From contig JAMFRP010000026.1 of NCBI GenBank assembly GCA_026224775.1, positions 372,001-436,000 on the forward strand: 64,000 nucleotides of DNA, read 5' to 3'. The DNA is from Bacteroidota bacterium (GTDB taxonomy: Bacteria > Bacteroidota > Bacteroidia > Sphingobacteriales > Sphingobacteriaceae). This document shows positions 9,662 through 17,892 of the stretch, piece by piece. The notes beneath the pieces were generated by a model. It saw only the letters and a program-made list of their open reading frames with translations, searched no databases and had not been told where the DNA came from. How positions within the stretch are numbered: the stretch's first letter is position 1; every line of letters begins with the position of its first letter. Made by a program: the position numbers and the translations under genes.

Positions 9662-10531
9662 ATGCAAAGAGTAGAAAACTTCAAGTCGATTATTGATAAA
9701 TACAAAGTGATATTTTTTGATGCGTTTGGCGTGCTGAAAAACTATAATGGCATACTGCCCGGCATCGAAAAAACATTTGAATACCTCGAAGCACAAGGCA
9801 AGGAGTATTACATTGTAACCAATGATGCATCCCGCAGCCCGGCCCAATTGGCCGAAAGCTATCATAAGGCAGGTTTGGATATTATCAGTGCCGATAAAAT
9901 TGTATCGTCGGGTATGCTGACTAAGGAGTACTTAGACCTGCAAGTTAAAGATGGCATAGTGGCTTACCTGGGTACCACACAATCGGCTCATTATATTGAA
10001 AGTTCAGGTTTACATACTTTACCGGTTAGCGAAATCAATGCCAGTAATATCGACAAAGTAAATGCCCTTATATTTTTGGATGATGAAGGGTTTGATTGGG
10101 CAAAAGACCTTAACAAAACTGTAAATCTGATCCGTAAACGCACTATACCGGTTATTGTCGCTAATACAGATCGTGCTTATCCGCTCACCATAACTGATGT
10201 CTCCATAGCCATAGGCGGTATAGCCGCGATGGTAGAAAGCGTTGTAGGCAAGCAGTTTATCAGGTTCGGCAAACCGGATTCGCAAATGTTTATGTTTGCT
10301 TATGAGCTGGCCCGTGCAAAAATGCAGGTTAATAAAACCGAAATAGTAATGGTAGGAGATACGCTGAATACCGATATACTTGGCGGCAATAAGTTTGGTT
10401 TAGATACCGTATTGGTGCTATCGGGCAATACCTTAGCCCGGGATGTCGATTCACGTATAATAGCTACAGGCATCGCACCAACCTACATCTGCGATAGCGC
10501 GGTAATTGAAGGTGGTGATTTCGGCTTTTAA
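9662..10531 (+). CDS. HAD-IIA (NagD/PGP-like) superfamily hydrolase
   Basis: A 289-residue HAD protein with a large C2-type cap. Motif I is FFDAFGVL with nucleophile D20; the TN of motif II is in YIVTNDASRSP; the acidic motif IV is GDTLNTDILGG near the C-terminus. The normally conserved second aspartate of DxD is F22. Comparable DxF/DxW variants occur in some HAD-IIA subfamilies, but the missing proton donor makes plain phosphatase activity uncertain. It is the last gene of the GS-like/kinase unit. A dephosphorylation step paired with the kinase would be the simplest role (inference). Confidence 0.87.
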   Translation: MQRVENFKSIIDKYKVIFFDAFGVLKNYNGILPGIEKTFEYLEAQGKEYYIVTNDASRSPAQLAESYHKAGLDIISADKIVSSGMLTKEYLDLQVKDGIVAYLGTTQSAHYIESSGLHTLPVSEINASNIDKVNALIFLDDEGFDWAKDLNKTVNLIRKRTIPVIVANTDRAYPLTITDVSIAIGGIAAMVESVVGKQFIRFGKPDSQMFMFAYELARAKMQVNKTEIVMVGDTLNTDILGGNKFGLDTVLVLSGNTLARDVDSRIIATGIAPTYICDSAVIEGGDFGF

Positions 10532-10610
10532 TAAAATTCATTTTTTTAAATGTATTATTGACATAATTTTACCATTTTTGGATAAGTTTCACCAATAACT
10601 AAACCCAATT

Positions 10611-11783
10611 ATGTACAAATTATTTAAACCGGCTCTAGCTATTATATTGCCTGCATGTTTATTAACTATAAGCGCATGTAATAATTCAAACACAAAAAGT
10701 ACAACAAATATGACCGACTCTCTGGAAGCGAAATTACCTTTGGCTTCAGCTTTTCAAAAAACTATCGATGGTAAAAAAACTGATCTATATATATTGAAAA
10801 ATTCCAAAGGAATGGAAGTGGCCATCACCAATTTTGGTGGTCGTGTGGTAAGCATATTAGTGCCGGATAAAAACGGAAAGCTAACCGACGTAGTAGAAGG
10901 ATTTGATTCTGTTGAAGGTTATAAAAATGCGCCGGGCCCATATTATGGTGCTATAATTGGCCGTTATGGTAACCGTATAGCCAAAGGCAAGTTTCCGTTA
11001 GAAGGTAAAGAATATAGTTTATTCATCAACAATGCCCCAAATTCGCTGCATGGCGGTAAAGTAGGTTTTGATTCAAAAGTTTGGGATGCTAAACAGATAG
11101 ATTCAACAACCTTAGAGCTAACTTATCTGTCAAAAGATATGGAAGAAGGCTACCCGGGCAATTTGCAGGCAAAAGTAGTGTACACTTTAACAAACGATAA
11201 TGGTTTGAAAATTGATTACACTGCAACAACCGACAAAACTACCATTGTTAATTTAACTAATCACACCTATTTTAACCTGAATGGCGCAAATGGCGGTACT
11301 ATCCTGAACCACAAAGCGCAGATATTAGCTGATACCTATACCCCGATTGATCCAACATCTATCCCAACCGGAGTAATAGCGCCGGTAAAAGGTACACCGT
11401 TTGATTTTACCCAACCTGCTGTAATTGGTTCAAGAATCAATGATAAATACGAGCAGCTAACCAACGGTAAAGGTTACGATCACAACTTTGTATTAACCAA
11501 GCCATCGTTAGATACGCCTGTTGCCACAGTGGTTGGTGATAAAAGTGATATCGAGATGCAGATATTTACCCAGGAGCCAGGATTGCAATTTTATACAGGC
11601 AACTTTATGAAGGGAGATAATGCAATGAAATACGGCGCTAAAGATAACTACAGGACGGCCTTTGCTATGGAAACCGAGCATTTTCCGGATTCGCCTAATG
11701 AGCCGAAATTTCCTTCTGTGGTGTTGAAGCCAGGTCAGGTTTATAAAACCTCAACTGAATATAAATTTAGCATCGCTAAATAA
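10611..11783 (+). CDS. Aldose 1-epimerase (galactose mutarotase), lipoprotein
   Basis: Interconverts alpha and beta anomers of aldoses. It carries a lipoprotein signal (MYKLFKPALAIILPACLLTISAC, lipid Cys23), so this copy acts in the periplasm or at the cell surface. The mutarotase fold shows GRYGNRIAKGKF, the histidine segments NSLHGG and NHTYFNL, GYDHNF, and the catalytic glutamate in the AMETEHFPDSPN segment near the C-terminus. At 390 residues with signal, it fits Bacteroidota periplasmic mutarotases. It is probably monocistronic: an upstream gap of 79 bases and its own terminator. Confidence 0.93.
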   Translation: MYKLFKPALAIILPACLLTISACNNSNTKSTTNMTDSLEAKLPLASAFQKTIDGKKTDLYILKNSKGMEVAITNFGGRVVSILVPDKNGKLTDVVEGFDSVEGYKNAPGPYYGAIIGRYGNRIAKGKFPLEGKEYSLFINNAPNSLHGGKVGFDSKVWDAKQIDSTTLELTYLSKDMEEGYPGNLQAKVVYTLTNDNGLKIDYTATTDKTTIVNLTNHTYFNLNGANGGTILNHKAQILADTYTPIDPTSIPTGVIAPVKGTPFDFTQPAVIGSRINDKYEQLTNGKGYDHNFVLTKPSLDTPVATVVGDKSDIEMQIFTQEPGLQFYTGNFMKGDNAMKYGAKDNYRTAFAMETEHFPDSPNEPKFPSVVLKPGQVYKTSTEYKFSIAK

Positions 11784-11813
11784 GGAAATAACTAATTTTT
11801 GTAAGCCTTATGT

Positions 11814-11850
11814 AAATCCTGCGACAAACAGTCTGCAGGATTTATTTTTT
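11814..11850 (+). terminator. Intrinsic terminator of the aldose epimerase gene
   Basis: AAATCCTGC (11814-11822) pairs with GCAGGATTT (11835-11843), with an inner GAC/GTC extension, followed by a T-run. Confidence 0.85.
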
Positions 11851-11921
11851 TATAACCCCCCGGCTAATTATTCAGTAAATTTACAGGAGCTTGTTAAACT
11901 TAACAGTAAAGCTGCTGTTAT

Positions 11922-12935
11922 TTGCTTGTATTAAAACATTGTCAGTTGCTAATAGATAACCACGGAAGAACGATAAATTACCTGCGCCTTGCTGTAACGG
12001 ATAAGTGTAACCTGCGGTGCTTTTATTGTATGCCCGAGGATGGACTTAACTGGTTATCTCGCACGGAATTAATGAGCTACGAGGAAATGCTTCGTACCTG
12101 TACTTTGCTGGTAAACATGGGTATCCAAAAGATCCGGATTACAGGTGGCGAACCATTTGTACGTAAGGATATTATGAAGCTGTTAACCGCTATGTCTAAG
12201 TTAGATGGTTTGCGCGATTTGAGCTTAACTACCAACGGTGTACTAACAGCGCCGCATGTGGCCGAGCTAAAAGCGATAGGTGTAAAATCGGTCAACCTTA
12301 GTTTAGATACGTTGGATAGCGGTCGGTTTTTCAGCATTACCCGCCGTGATGAATTTGGTGCGGTTATGGCAACACTTGATGAGTTACTAAAACATGGCAT
12401 CGAAGTGAAAATAAATGCGGTAGTGATGGAGGGTAAAAACACGCAGGACATTATCCCGCTGGTAGAGCTAACCAAAGAGCTGCCCGTAAGCGTTCGTTTT
12501 ATTGAGGAAATGCCTTTTAATGGCGATGGGCAAATTCATCAAACTAAAATGTCATGGGATTATATTCGTATCTTAGAAGAGATAGAGCAAGTTTATCCGG
12601 ATATAAAAAAGATACAGGACCCGGCTTATTCAACAGCATATAATTATCATGTGCCAGGTCATGTGGGAGATGTAGGAATCATCGCAGCATATTCGCGTAC
12701 CTTTTGCGGTACTTGTAACCGCATCCGCATCACACCGCAAGGAACTTTAAAAAACTGTTTGTATGATGATGGTGTTCTAAATATAAAGGATTTGATGCGC
12801 TCAGGTAAAAATGATGCTACGATAAAAGATAGCCTGTTAAATGCGTTTAATAACAGGGTAAAGGATGGATGGGAGGCAGAGAAGCTGGTGGAAAATACCG
12901 GGATGCATGAATCAATGGCGGCTATAGGCGGCTAA
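11922..12935 (+). CDS. moaA: GTP 3',8-cyclase MoaA
   Basis: A radical-SAM enzyme that makes 3',8-cyclo-GTP in the first step of molybdopterin synthesis. The SAM cluster cysteines are C29, C33 and C36 (CNLRCFYC). The C-terminal cluster cysteines are C262, C265 and C279 (CGTCNRIRITPQGTLKNC). The chain ends with the conserved Gly-Gly tail (AIGG). The reading frame has no usable ATG: an in-frame stop lies at 11907-11909, and the first start after it is TTG at 11922. TTG at 11946 is the only close alternative. It is the first gene of the Moco operon that runs to 16880. Confidence 0.96.
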   Translation: MLVLKHCQLLIDNHGRTINYLRLAVTDKCNLRCFYCMPEDGLNWLSRTELMSYEEMLRTCTLLVNMGIQKIRITGGEPFVRKDIMKLLTAMSKLDGLRDLSLTTNGVLTAPHVAELKAIGVKSVNLSLDTLDSGRFFSITRRDEFGAVMATLDELLKHGIEVKINAVVMEGKNTQDIIPLVELTKELPVSVRFIEEMPFNGDGQIHQTKMSWDYIRILEEIEQVYPDIKKIQDPAYSTAYNYHVPGHVGDVGIIAAYSRTFCGTCNRIRITPQGTLKNCLYDDGVLNIKDLMRSGKNDATIKDSLLNAFNNRVKDGWEAEKLVENTGMHESMAAIGG

Positions 12936-12960
12936 TTTCTAATTTTAATATTTGCAATAC

Positions 12961-14172
12961 ATGATAACTGTAGAGGAAGCCGAAAAAATTATACAGGCAG
13001 AGATCAAAGATTATGGTGTAGAAATAACCCCCTTTGAACATGCCTTAGGCCGTGTACTGGCCGAAAATATAAAAGCGGATCGCGATTTTCCGCCCTTTAA
13101 CCGGGTGACAATGGATGGAGTTGCTGTTAACTATAGCGCTATTGAAAATGGTGTCAGCTCGTTTCATATCAAGGCCACGCAGGCGGCGGGCGATCCTCCT
13201 GCGGAGATCCACGAAACAGATCATTGTATCGAAATCATGACCGGTGCTATATTGCCACCATCTGTAGATACTGTTATCCGTTATGAAGACCTGGAAGTAC
13301 GTGCCGGTTTAGCATCTGTACTGGTAAATTATAGCACCATAAAAAAGGGCCAGAATATTCATTACCAGGGTCGCGATAAAAAGAAGGATGATGTTGTAGC
13401 ACCATCAGGCCGGTTGATAACACCTGCTATAATAAGCCTAGTTGCTTCTGTTGGTGAAACAGAATTGCGGGTAAAAAAAGTACCGCGTGTGGTCATTATT
13501 TCTTCGGGTGATGAATTGGTAGAGATAGAGCAAGTTCCCTTACTCTACCAGATCAGAAGATCCAATAATTATACGGTTAAGGCAGTGCTGCAACAAAACG
13601 GAATAGAAGCAGCCATGCTCCATATTCCCGATAATCCCGATGTTACCAAAAAACTAATTCAGGAGTGCCTGCTAAATTACGATGTAATATTGTTAAGCGG
13701 CGGCATCTCTATGGGCAAATTCGATTATATTCCGCAGGCTTTGGAAGAATTACAGATAAAGCAGCTTTTTCATAAAGTACAACAAAGGCCGGGCAAACCT
13801 TTCTGGTTTGGTAAGCACGATAATGGGGTACTGGTTTTCGCATTCCCCGGTAACCCGGTGGCTACGTTTATGTGTTTACATCGTTACTTTTTGCCGTGGT
13901 TGCAAGCCACGCTAGGCCTCCAGAGTAAACCTGCTGTTTACGCGGTTTTAGATCATGATGTACATTTTCAACCTGATCTGAAATATTTTCTGCAAGTCAG
14001 GTTAAATTTAAGTCACGAAGGCCGTTTATTAGCCGATCCTATTGAAGGAAATGGCTCAGGTGATTTTGCTAATTTAGCAGATACAAACGCTTTTATGGAA
14101 TTGCCTTTAGGTAAACATAACTTTAAAAAAGGCGAAATTTATAGGGTATATCCCTTTAACGGTATAGTATAA
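12961..14172 (+). CDS. moeA: Molybdopterin molybdenumtransferase MoeA
   Basis: Inserts molybdate into adenylylated molybdopterin. I place the start at the ATG 12961; the frame is open three codons further, to a TTG at 12952. The 403 residues show the MoeA order: an N-terminal segment with DRDFPPFNRVTMDGVAVN, the MGAxxP-like MTGAILPPSVDTVIRYED, the MogA-like domain with SSGDELV, LLSGGISMGKFDY and FAFPGNPVATF, then the C-terminal beta domain. I did not see a MogA/MoaB gene in the window, so the adenylylation step must be done elsewhere or by another protein. The stop overlaps the moaC start in TAATG. Confidence 0.96.
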   Translation: MITVEEAEKIIQAEIKDYGVEITPFEHALGRVLAENIKADRDFPPFNRVTMDGVAVNYSAIENGVSSFHIKATQAAGDPPAEIHETDHCIEIMTGAILPPSVDTVIRYEDLEVRAGLASVLVNYSTIKKGQNIHYQGRDKKKDDVVAPSGRLITPAIISLVASVGETELRVKKVPRVVIISSGDELVEIEQVPLLYQIRRSNNYTVKAVLQQNGIEAAMLHIPDNPDVTKKLIQECLLNYDVILLSGGISMGKFDYIPQALEELQIKQLFHKVQQRPGKPFWFGKHDNGVLVFAFPGNPVATFMCLHRYFLPWLQATLGLQSKPAVYAVLDHDVHFQPDLKYFLQVRLNLSHEGRLLADPIEGNGSGDFANLADTNAFMELPLGKHNFKKGEIYRVYPFNGIV

Positions 14173-14651
14173 TGAGCGAAGTATTATCACACCTGGATAA
14201 AAATGGCCGTGCGATGATGGTTGATGTTAGCGAAAAAACAGTCACCAAACGTACAGCAACTGCCCGTAGTATTGTTTCGTTACCTGATGAGGTGTTAGCT
14301 AAATTAGTTGATGGAGACCTGCAAACCAAAAAAGGTTCAGTATTCCAGATCGCGATCATCGCGGGAATTATGGCCGCTAAAAAAACGGGTGATTTGATAC
14401 CGCTTTGTCATCCATTAGGATTAGATAATTGCAATATCGCCATCAACCTAAATGGAAATAATGAGGTGATAATCGACTGTACAGCCAGTATCACCGCCAA
14501 AACAGGAGTAGAGATGGAGGCATTGGTCGGTGCATCAATGGCTGCGCTTACTGTTTATGATATGTGCAAGGCGCTAAGTCATGATATTATAATTAAAGAA
14601 ACCAAACTGATAGCAAAAACAGGGGGTAAACGTGACTTCAACAGAGCATAA
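14172..14651 (+). CDS. moaC: Cyclic pyranopterin monophosphate synthase MoaC
   Basis: Converts the MoaA product to cyclic pyranopterin monophosphate. The 159 residues match the family length. The conserved segments are LSHLDKNGRAMMVDVSEK, the IPLCHPLGLDNC active-site loop, TGVEMEALVGASMAALTVYDMCKA and KTGGKRDF at the end. It overlaps moeA by one base at the start and the next gene by 20 bases at the end, which points to translational coupling. Confidence 0.97.
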   Translation: MSEVLSHLDKNGRAMMVDVSEKTVTKRTATARSIVSLPDEVLAKLVDGDLQTKKGSVFQIAIIAGIMAAKKTGDLIPLCHPLGLDNCNIAINLNGNNEVIIDCTASITAKTGVEMEALVGASMAALTVYDMCKALSHDIIIKETKLIAKTGGKRDFNRA

Positions 14652-15813
14652 CCAACCTATTGGCGGGCATAAGAAACATACGCCGCTTCCCCGCTTGTCC
14701 GGCAATTTTGGGCGGAACGAGTGGGCCATTGTCGGCGGTTATTGTACCACCATTAAGCTTTTAGCCGATCAGGTGATTGGCGCGCTATCGCCTCAATATA
14801 AATGCGCTTACGCGGATACTTCGCATAACGATGAGGTGGTTTCGCTACCCGGTCGTTTATCTTCTGGCGCTGTTTTAGAATATACTGACCAGATAAATCA
14901 TCAGCAATATAATTATACTACACAAATTACACCATTCAGGCAAAGGCAGCTTTTTGCCGAGGCAGATATGATTTTAGTTAACGGTAACCATCAACCGGCA
15001 AAAGCACAGGTAGTAATTATCGACCTAAATAAAAAAGCATCTTTACAAAAAAGGCTGGAGCAGTTAACCAACGTACAATTGTTTTTATTAGCCGATAATG
15101 TAGATGAGATCTTTGACTTTATAAAAGAATCCATTCCCAATTGGCAACAAATACTCGTATATAGGCTAAATGAAACAGATAAGATCATCGCTTTTTTTGC
15201 CGAAAAACTACAACAAGCCAAGCCTGTTTTAAAAGGATTGGTATTAACAGGAGGGAAAAGCACTCGCATGGGCTTTGATAAAGGTTCAGTCGATTGGCAT
15301 GGTAAGCCGCAGCGTTATCATATGGCCGATATACTGAAGAACTTGTGTAATGAAGTCTTCATTTCCTGTCGATCAGATCAGGAAGAAACAAATGCGCAAT
15401 ACGCCACGTTGGAAGATACTTTTATAGGCTTAGGCCCCTATGGCGCGATACTATCAGCGTTCAGAGAAAACCCAGACTGCGCATGGCTGGTTATCGCCTG
15501 CGATCTGCCTTTGCTGGATATGAAAACCTTACAATATTTGGTCGATAACCGCGATCCATCGAAACTAGCAACCACTTTCGGTAATGGCTACGAGGGTTTT
15601 CCTGAACCGCTGATCACCATTTGGGAGCCAAAAAGCTATTCTGTATTATTAGCATTTTTAGCACAGGGGTATTCCTGTCCGCGTAAGGTTTTGATTAATA
15701 CAGATGCCCATTTATTAACAGCACCTGATAACAACGTGCTAACCAACGTAAATACGCCTGAAGAACTGGAAAAAATAAAAGCCATCCTTAAACAAGCAAC
15801 AACTGCAATATAA
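14632..15813 (+). CDS. mobA: Molybdenum cofactor guanylyltransferase MobA with N-terminal degenerate MobB-like domain
   Basis: A 393-residue two-part protein. The C-terminal half (from about 200) is MobA: GLVLTGGKSTRMGFDKG is the nucleotide-binding loop, followed by VFISCRSDQ and ACDLPLLDM. This half would attach GMP (or CMP) to Mo-molybdopterin. The N-terminal half resembles a MobB-type fold in layout (NEWAIVGGYCTTIKLL, then YADTSHNDE), but the P-loop GxxGxGKT is missing, so GTP binding there is unlikely. The start is GTG 14632, inside the end of moaC (20-base overlap). The stop overlaps the next start in TAATG. Such fusions occur in Bacteroidota; the role of the N-terminal half is not known to me. 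Confidence 0.85.
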   Translation: MTSTEHNQPIGGHKKHTPLPRLSGNFGRNEWAIVGGYCTTIKLLADQVIGALSPQYKCAYADTSHNDEVVSLPGRLSSGAVLEYTDQINHQQYNYTTQITPFRQRQLFAEADMILVNGNHQPAKAQVVIIDLNKKASLQKRLEQLTNVQLFLLADNVDEIFDFIKESIPNWQQILVYRLNETDKIIAFFAEKLQQAKPVLKGLVLTGGKSTRMGFDKGSVDWHGKPQRYHMADILKNLCNEVFISCRSDQEETNAQYATLEDTFIGLGPYGAILSAFRENPDCAWLVIACDLPLLDMKTLQYLVDNRDPSKLATTFGNGYEGFPEPLITIWEPKSYSVLLAFLAQGYSCPRKVLINTDAHLLTAPDNNVLTNVNTPEELEKIKAILKQATTAI

Positions 15814-16880
15814 TGAACGATGACCTGCTGAGATACAGTTGCCAAATAGCTTTACCCGGTTTTGGTGAAGCCGCACAACAGCTTTTAACAGAAGCAAAGG
15901 TGCTGGTAGTGGGGGCAGGTGGCTTAGGCTGCCCGGCTTTGCAGTATTTAGCAGCAGCCGGTGTAGGGACATTAGGCATTGCTGATTACGACATTGTTTC
16001 AATCGGAAATTTACATCGTCAGGTATTGTTTTCTCCAGCTGATAAGGACTTTAAAAAAGCGATGATCGCTACCAAACGCTTACAAAGGCAAAATCTGGAT
16101 ATAAAAGTCGTAACTCATGATATTAGAGTAACTGCTGCAAATGTAATGGAACTCATCAACGGGTATGACATTATAGTTGATTGTACCGATAATTTTGAAA
16201 CACGATATACATTAAATGATGCCGGTGTGCTTTCGGGTAAACCCGTGGTTTATGGCGCTATTTACCAATTTGAAGGGCAGGTTGCTGTTTGGAACGTTAA
16301 AAACGAAAACGGCACTTACGGACCCAATTACCGTGATCTTTTCGCCAATGTGGATGCCACGCAGGTGCCAAGTTGCGCGGTTGGTGGCGTAATACCTACA
16401 CTGGCTGGAATAATCGGCTGTATGCAGGCTAATGAGGTAATTAAATACATCACCAAAACGGGCGATCTGTTAAAAGGCAAAATATTAATATTTGACGCGC
16501 AAAGCATGCAAAGCCGTATAATTAAGATTGGCAGCATTACTAAAACTAATATTACCGCGTTGCCATTAACGGCTGCGGTAATAAGTATGTCTGTAGACGA
16601 AGTTAAAAAGGGCTTAGCAGAAAATACACTGGAACTATTAGACATTCGCACCGATGAGGAACGGGATGAGATAGATATTGGCGGCGAACACATCGAAGTG
16701 GATGAATTGGAGGATTACTGGGATTATATCAATAACGGAAGCACAAAAGTACTATACTGCTCATCCGGCAAACGCAGCGGCGAGGCAGTAAAAATGATCA
16801 AACAAAAATTCCCTGAGGCTAAAGTATTTTCTTTAGAGGGTGGGCTGGGAGCCTGGTTTTCGTATTTGGATGAGGATTAA
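15813..16880 (+). CDS. moeB: MoeB/ThiF-type adenylyltransferase with C-terminal rhodanese domain
   Basis: Activates the MoaD C-terminus by adenylylation and probably transfers sulfur to it, as in MOCS3. The E1-like domain has VVGAGGLGCPALQYLAAAGVG (start about 31), the Asp/Arg segment DYDIVSIGNLHRQ and the PSCAVGGV cysteine loop. The zinc-site cysteines of E. coli MoeB are absent (NYRDLF instead of CYRCLF, and no later CxxC). The last about 100 residues are rhodanese-like, with the YCSSGKRSGEA loop carrying a candidate persulfide cysteine. It is the last gene of the Moco operon, and palindromic repeat B follows directly. Confidence 0.93.
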   Translation: MNDDLLRYSCQIALPGFGEAAQQLLTEAKVLVVGAGGLGCPALQYLAAAGVGTLGIADYDIVSIGNLHRQVLFSPADKDFKKAMIATKRLQRQNLDIKVVTHDIRVTAANVMELINGYDIIVDCTDNFETRYTLNDAGVLSGKPVVYGAIYQFEGQVAVWNVKNENGTYGPNYRDLFANVDATQVPSCAVGGVIPTLAGIIGCMQANEVIKYITKTGDLLKGKILIFDAQSMQSRIIKIGSITKTNITALPLTAAVISMSVDEVKKGLAENTLELLDIRTDEERDEIDIGGEHIEVDELEDYWDYINNGSTKVLYCSSGKRSGEAVKMIKQKFPEAKVFSLEGGLGAWFSYLDED

Positions 16881-16887
16881 TAACCAA

Positions 16888-16970
16888 TTGTCATTGCGAG
16901 GAACGAAGCAATCGCGAATTTTGCATGACTGCTTTTCTCCGTGCGATTGCTTCGTTCCTCGCAATGACAA
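16888..16970. repeat. Long palindromic repeat, copy B
   Basis: A 28-base arm at 16888-16915 (containing TCATTGCGAGGAACGAAGCA) is the perfect reverse complement of 16943-16970, with a 27-base centre. It fills the gap between the convergent moeB and moaE genes. Same sub-type as copy D. Confidence 0.9.
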
Positions 16971-16979
16971 GTAGGGTAA

Positions 16980-17399
16980 TTACGGATGTGCTGCCACCCA
17001 AACCTCACCATCCTCAAAAAACTCTTTTTTCCAGATAGGTACAGTTTGTTTCAAGGTATCAATCACATAACGGCAAGCCTCAAAGGCTGCATCCCTATGC
17101 GCGGCAGATACGGCGATAATAACAGGTACCTCGCTAACGGCTAAAACTCCGGTGCGGTGATGGATCAATAACTTTTGAACCGGCCATTTAGCCAAAACCT
17201 GTGCTGCTATCTTTTCCATTTCGGCAATGGCCATTTTTTCATAGGCTTCAAATTCCAGTCTTAAAACTGTTTTGCTTTTGGTAGCATTACGCACAGTCCC
17301 AATAAATACATCTATACCACCTGATTCCGGCAGCATAACCCAATTTATACACGCTTGTATATCGAGTGTTTGGGAGGATATTTTGATTTCGGTTTGCAA
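16980..17399 (-). CDS. moaE: Molybdopterin synthase catalytic subunit MoaE
   Basis: Large subunit of MPT synthase, which adds the dithiolene sulfurs to cyclic pyranopterin using thiocarboxylated MoaD. The 139 residues show the family order: GGIDVFIGTVRN near the N-terminus, LRLEFEAYEKMA, IHHRTGVLAVSE, VSAAHRDAAFEACRYVID, and the catalytic-lysine segment TVPIWKKEFFEDGEVW. It is on the minus strand, opposite to the other Moco genes. It follows moaD with palindromic repeat C in the 115-base gap between them. Confidence 0.96.
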   Translation of the reverse strand: MQTEIKISSQTLDIQACINWVMLPESGGIDVFIGTVRNATKSKTVLRLEFEAYEKMAIAEMEKIAAQVLAKWPVQKLLIHHRTGVLAVSEVPVIIAVSAAHRDAAFEACRYVIDTLKQTVPIWKKEFFEDGEVWVAAHP

Positions 17400-17417
17400 A
17401 TTGATAGTTTAAAGTTG

Positions 17418-17510
17418 ATTGTCATTTCGACCGCAGGGAGAAATCTTCTTCAATAAGCAAAGCGGATATACAGATCGAAGAAGATTTCTCCCTCCGGTCG
17501 AAATGACAAT
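17418..17510. repeat. Long palindromic repeat, copy C
   Basis: The 34-base arm 17418-17451 (core TCATTTCGACCGCAGGGAGA) pairs with 17477-17510 with a single mismatch. It is in the gap between moaD and moaE, which are co-directional, so it would be transcribed within the moaD-moaE mRNA. Same sub-type as copy E. Confidence 0.9.
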
Positions 17511-17514
17511 GGGG

Positions 17515-17757
17515 TTATCCACCACTCACCGGTGGTATAATAGCAATTTCATCGGTTTCGTAAATGGTATCTTCGGGTAGGGCATATTCGTTATTCACTG
17601 CAACCATGTAAGTGGCTAATTTCTTTAACCGTGGGTATTGCTGCTCAAGTGAATATTTTAGATTATAAACGCTGGCATCATTAGCCAGCTCCACGCTAAT
17701 CGTAGATCCGCCAAATATATCCTTGGCTATACCAAATGCCAGTATATTAATTTTCAT
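17515..17757 (-). CDS. moaD: Molybdopterin synthase sulfur carrier subunit MoaD
   Basis: An 80-residue ubiquitin-fold protein ending in PPVSGG. The terminal Gly-Gly is the site that MoeB adenylylates and that carries the thiocarboxylate. Other visible family features are the N-terminal KINILAFGIAKDIFG and VNNEYALPEDTIYETDEIAIIPP. Co-directional with moaE and divergent from fdhD. Confidence 0.95.
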   Translation of the reverse strand: MKINILAFGIAKDIFGGSTISVELANDASVYNLKYSLEQQYPRLKKLATYMVAVNNEYALPEDTIYETDEIAIIPPVSGG

Positions 17758-17892
17758 TGATAGTTTATTCTAATCTACAAACTCCGGATGCCTTTGTTTA
17801 GTATTATTCAAATATGCAACAATCATATTTAATAAGTAAAAATTATTCATCGTTAACAGAACATAAGTTTATCCTGATTTGTATATTTGAGT

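Noticed and set aside
17882..17889. Exact -7 box TATATTTG at the fdhD start
   Set aside because: Transcription from it would start at or after the fdhD ATG (17893), so it could only make a leaderless message. No -33 box was seen; probably chance in AT-rich sequence.
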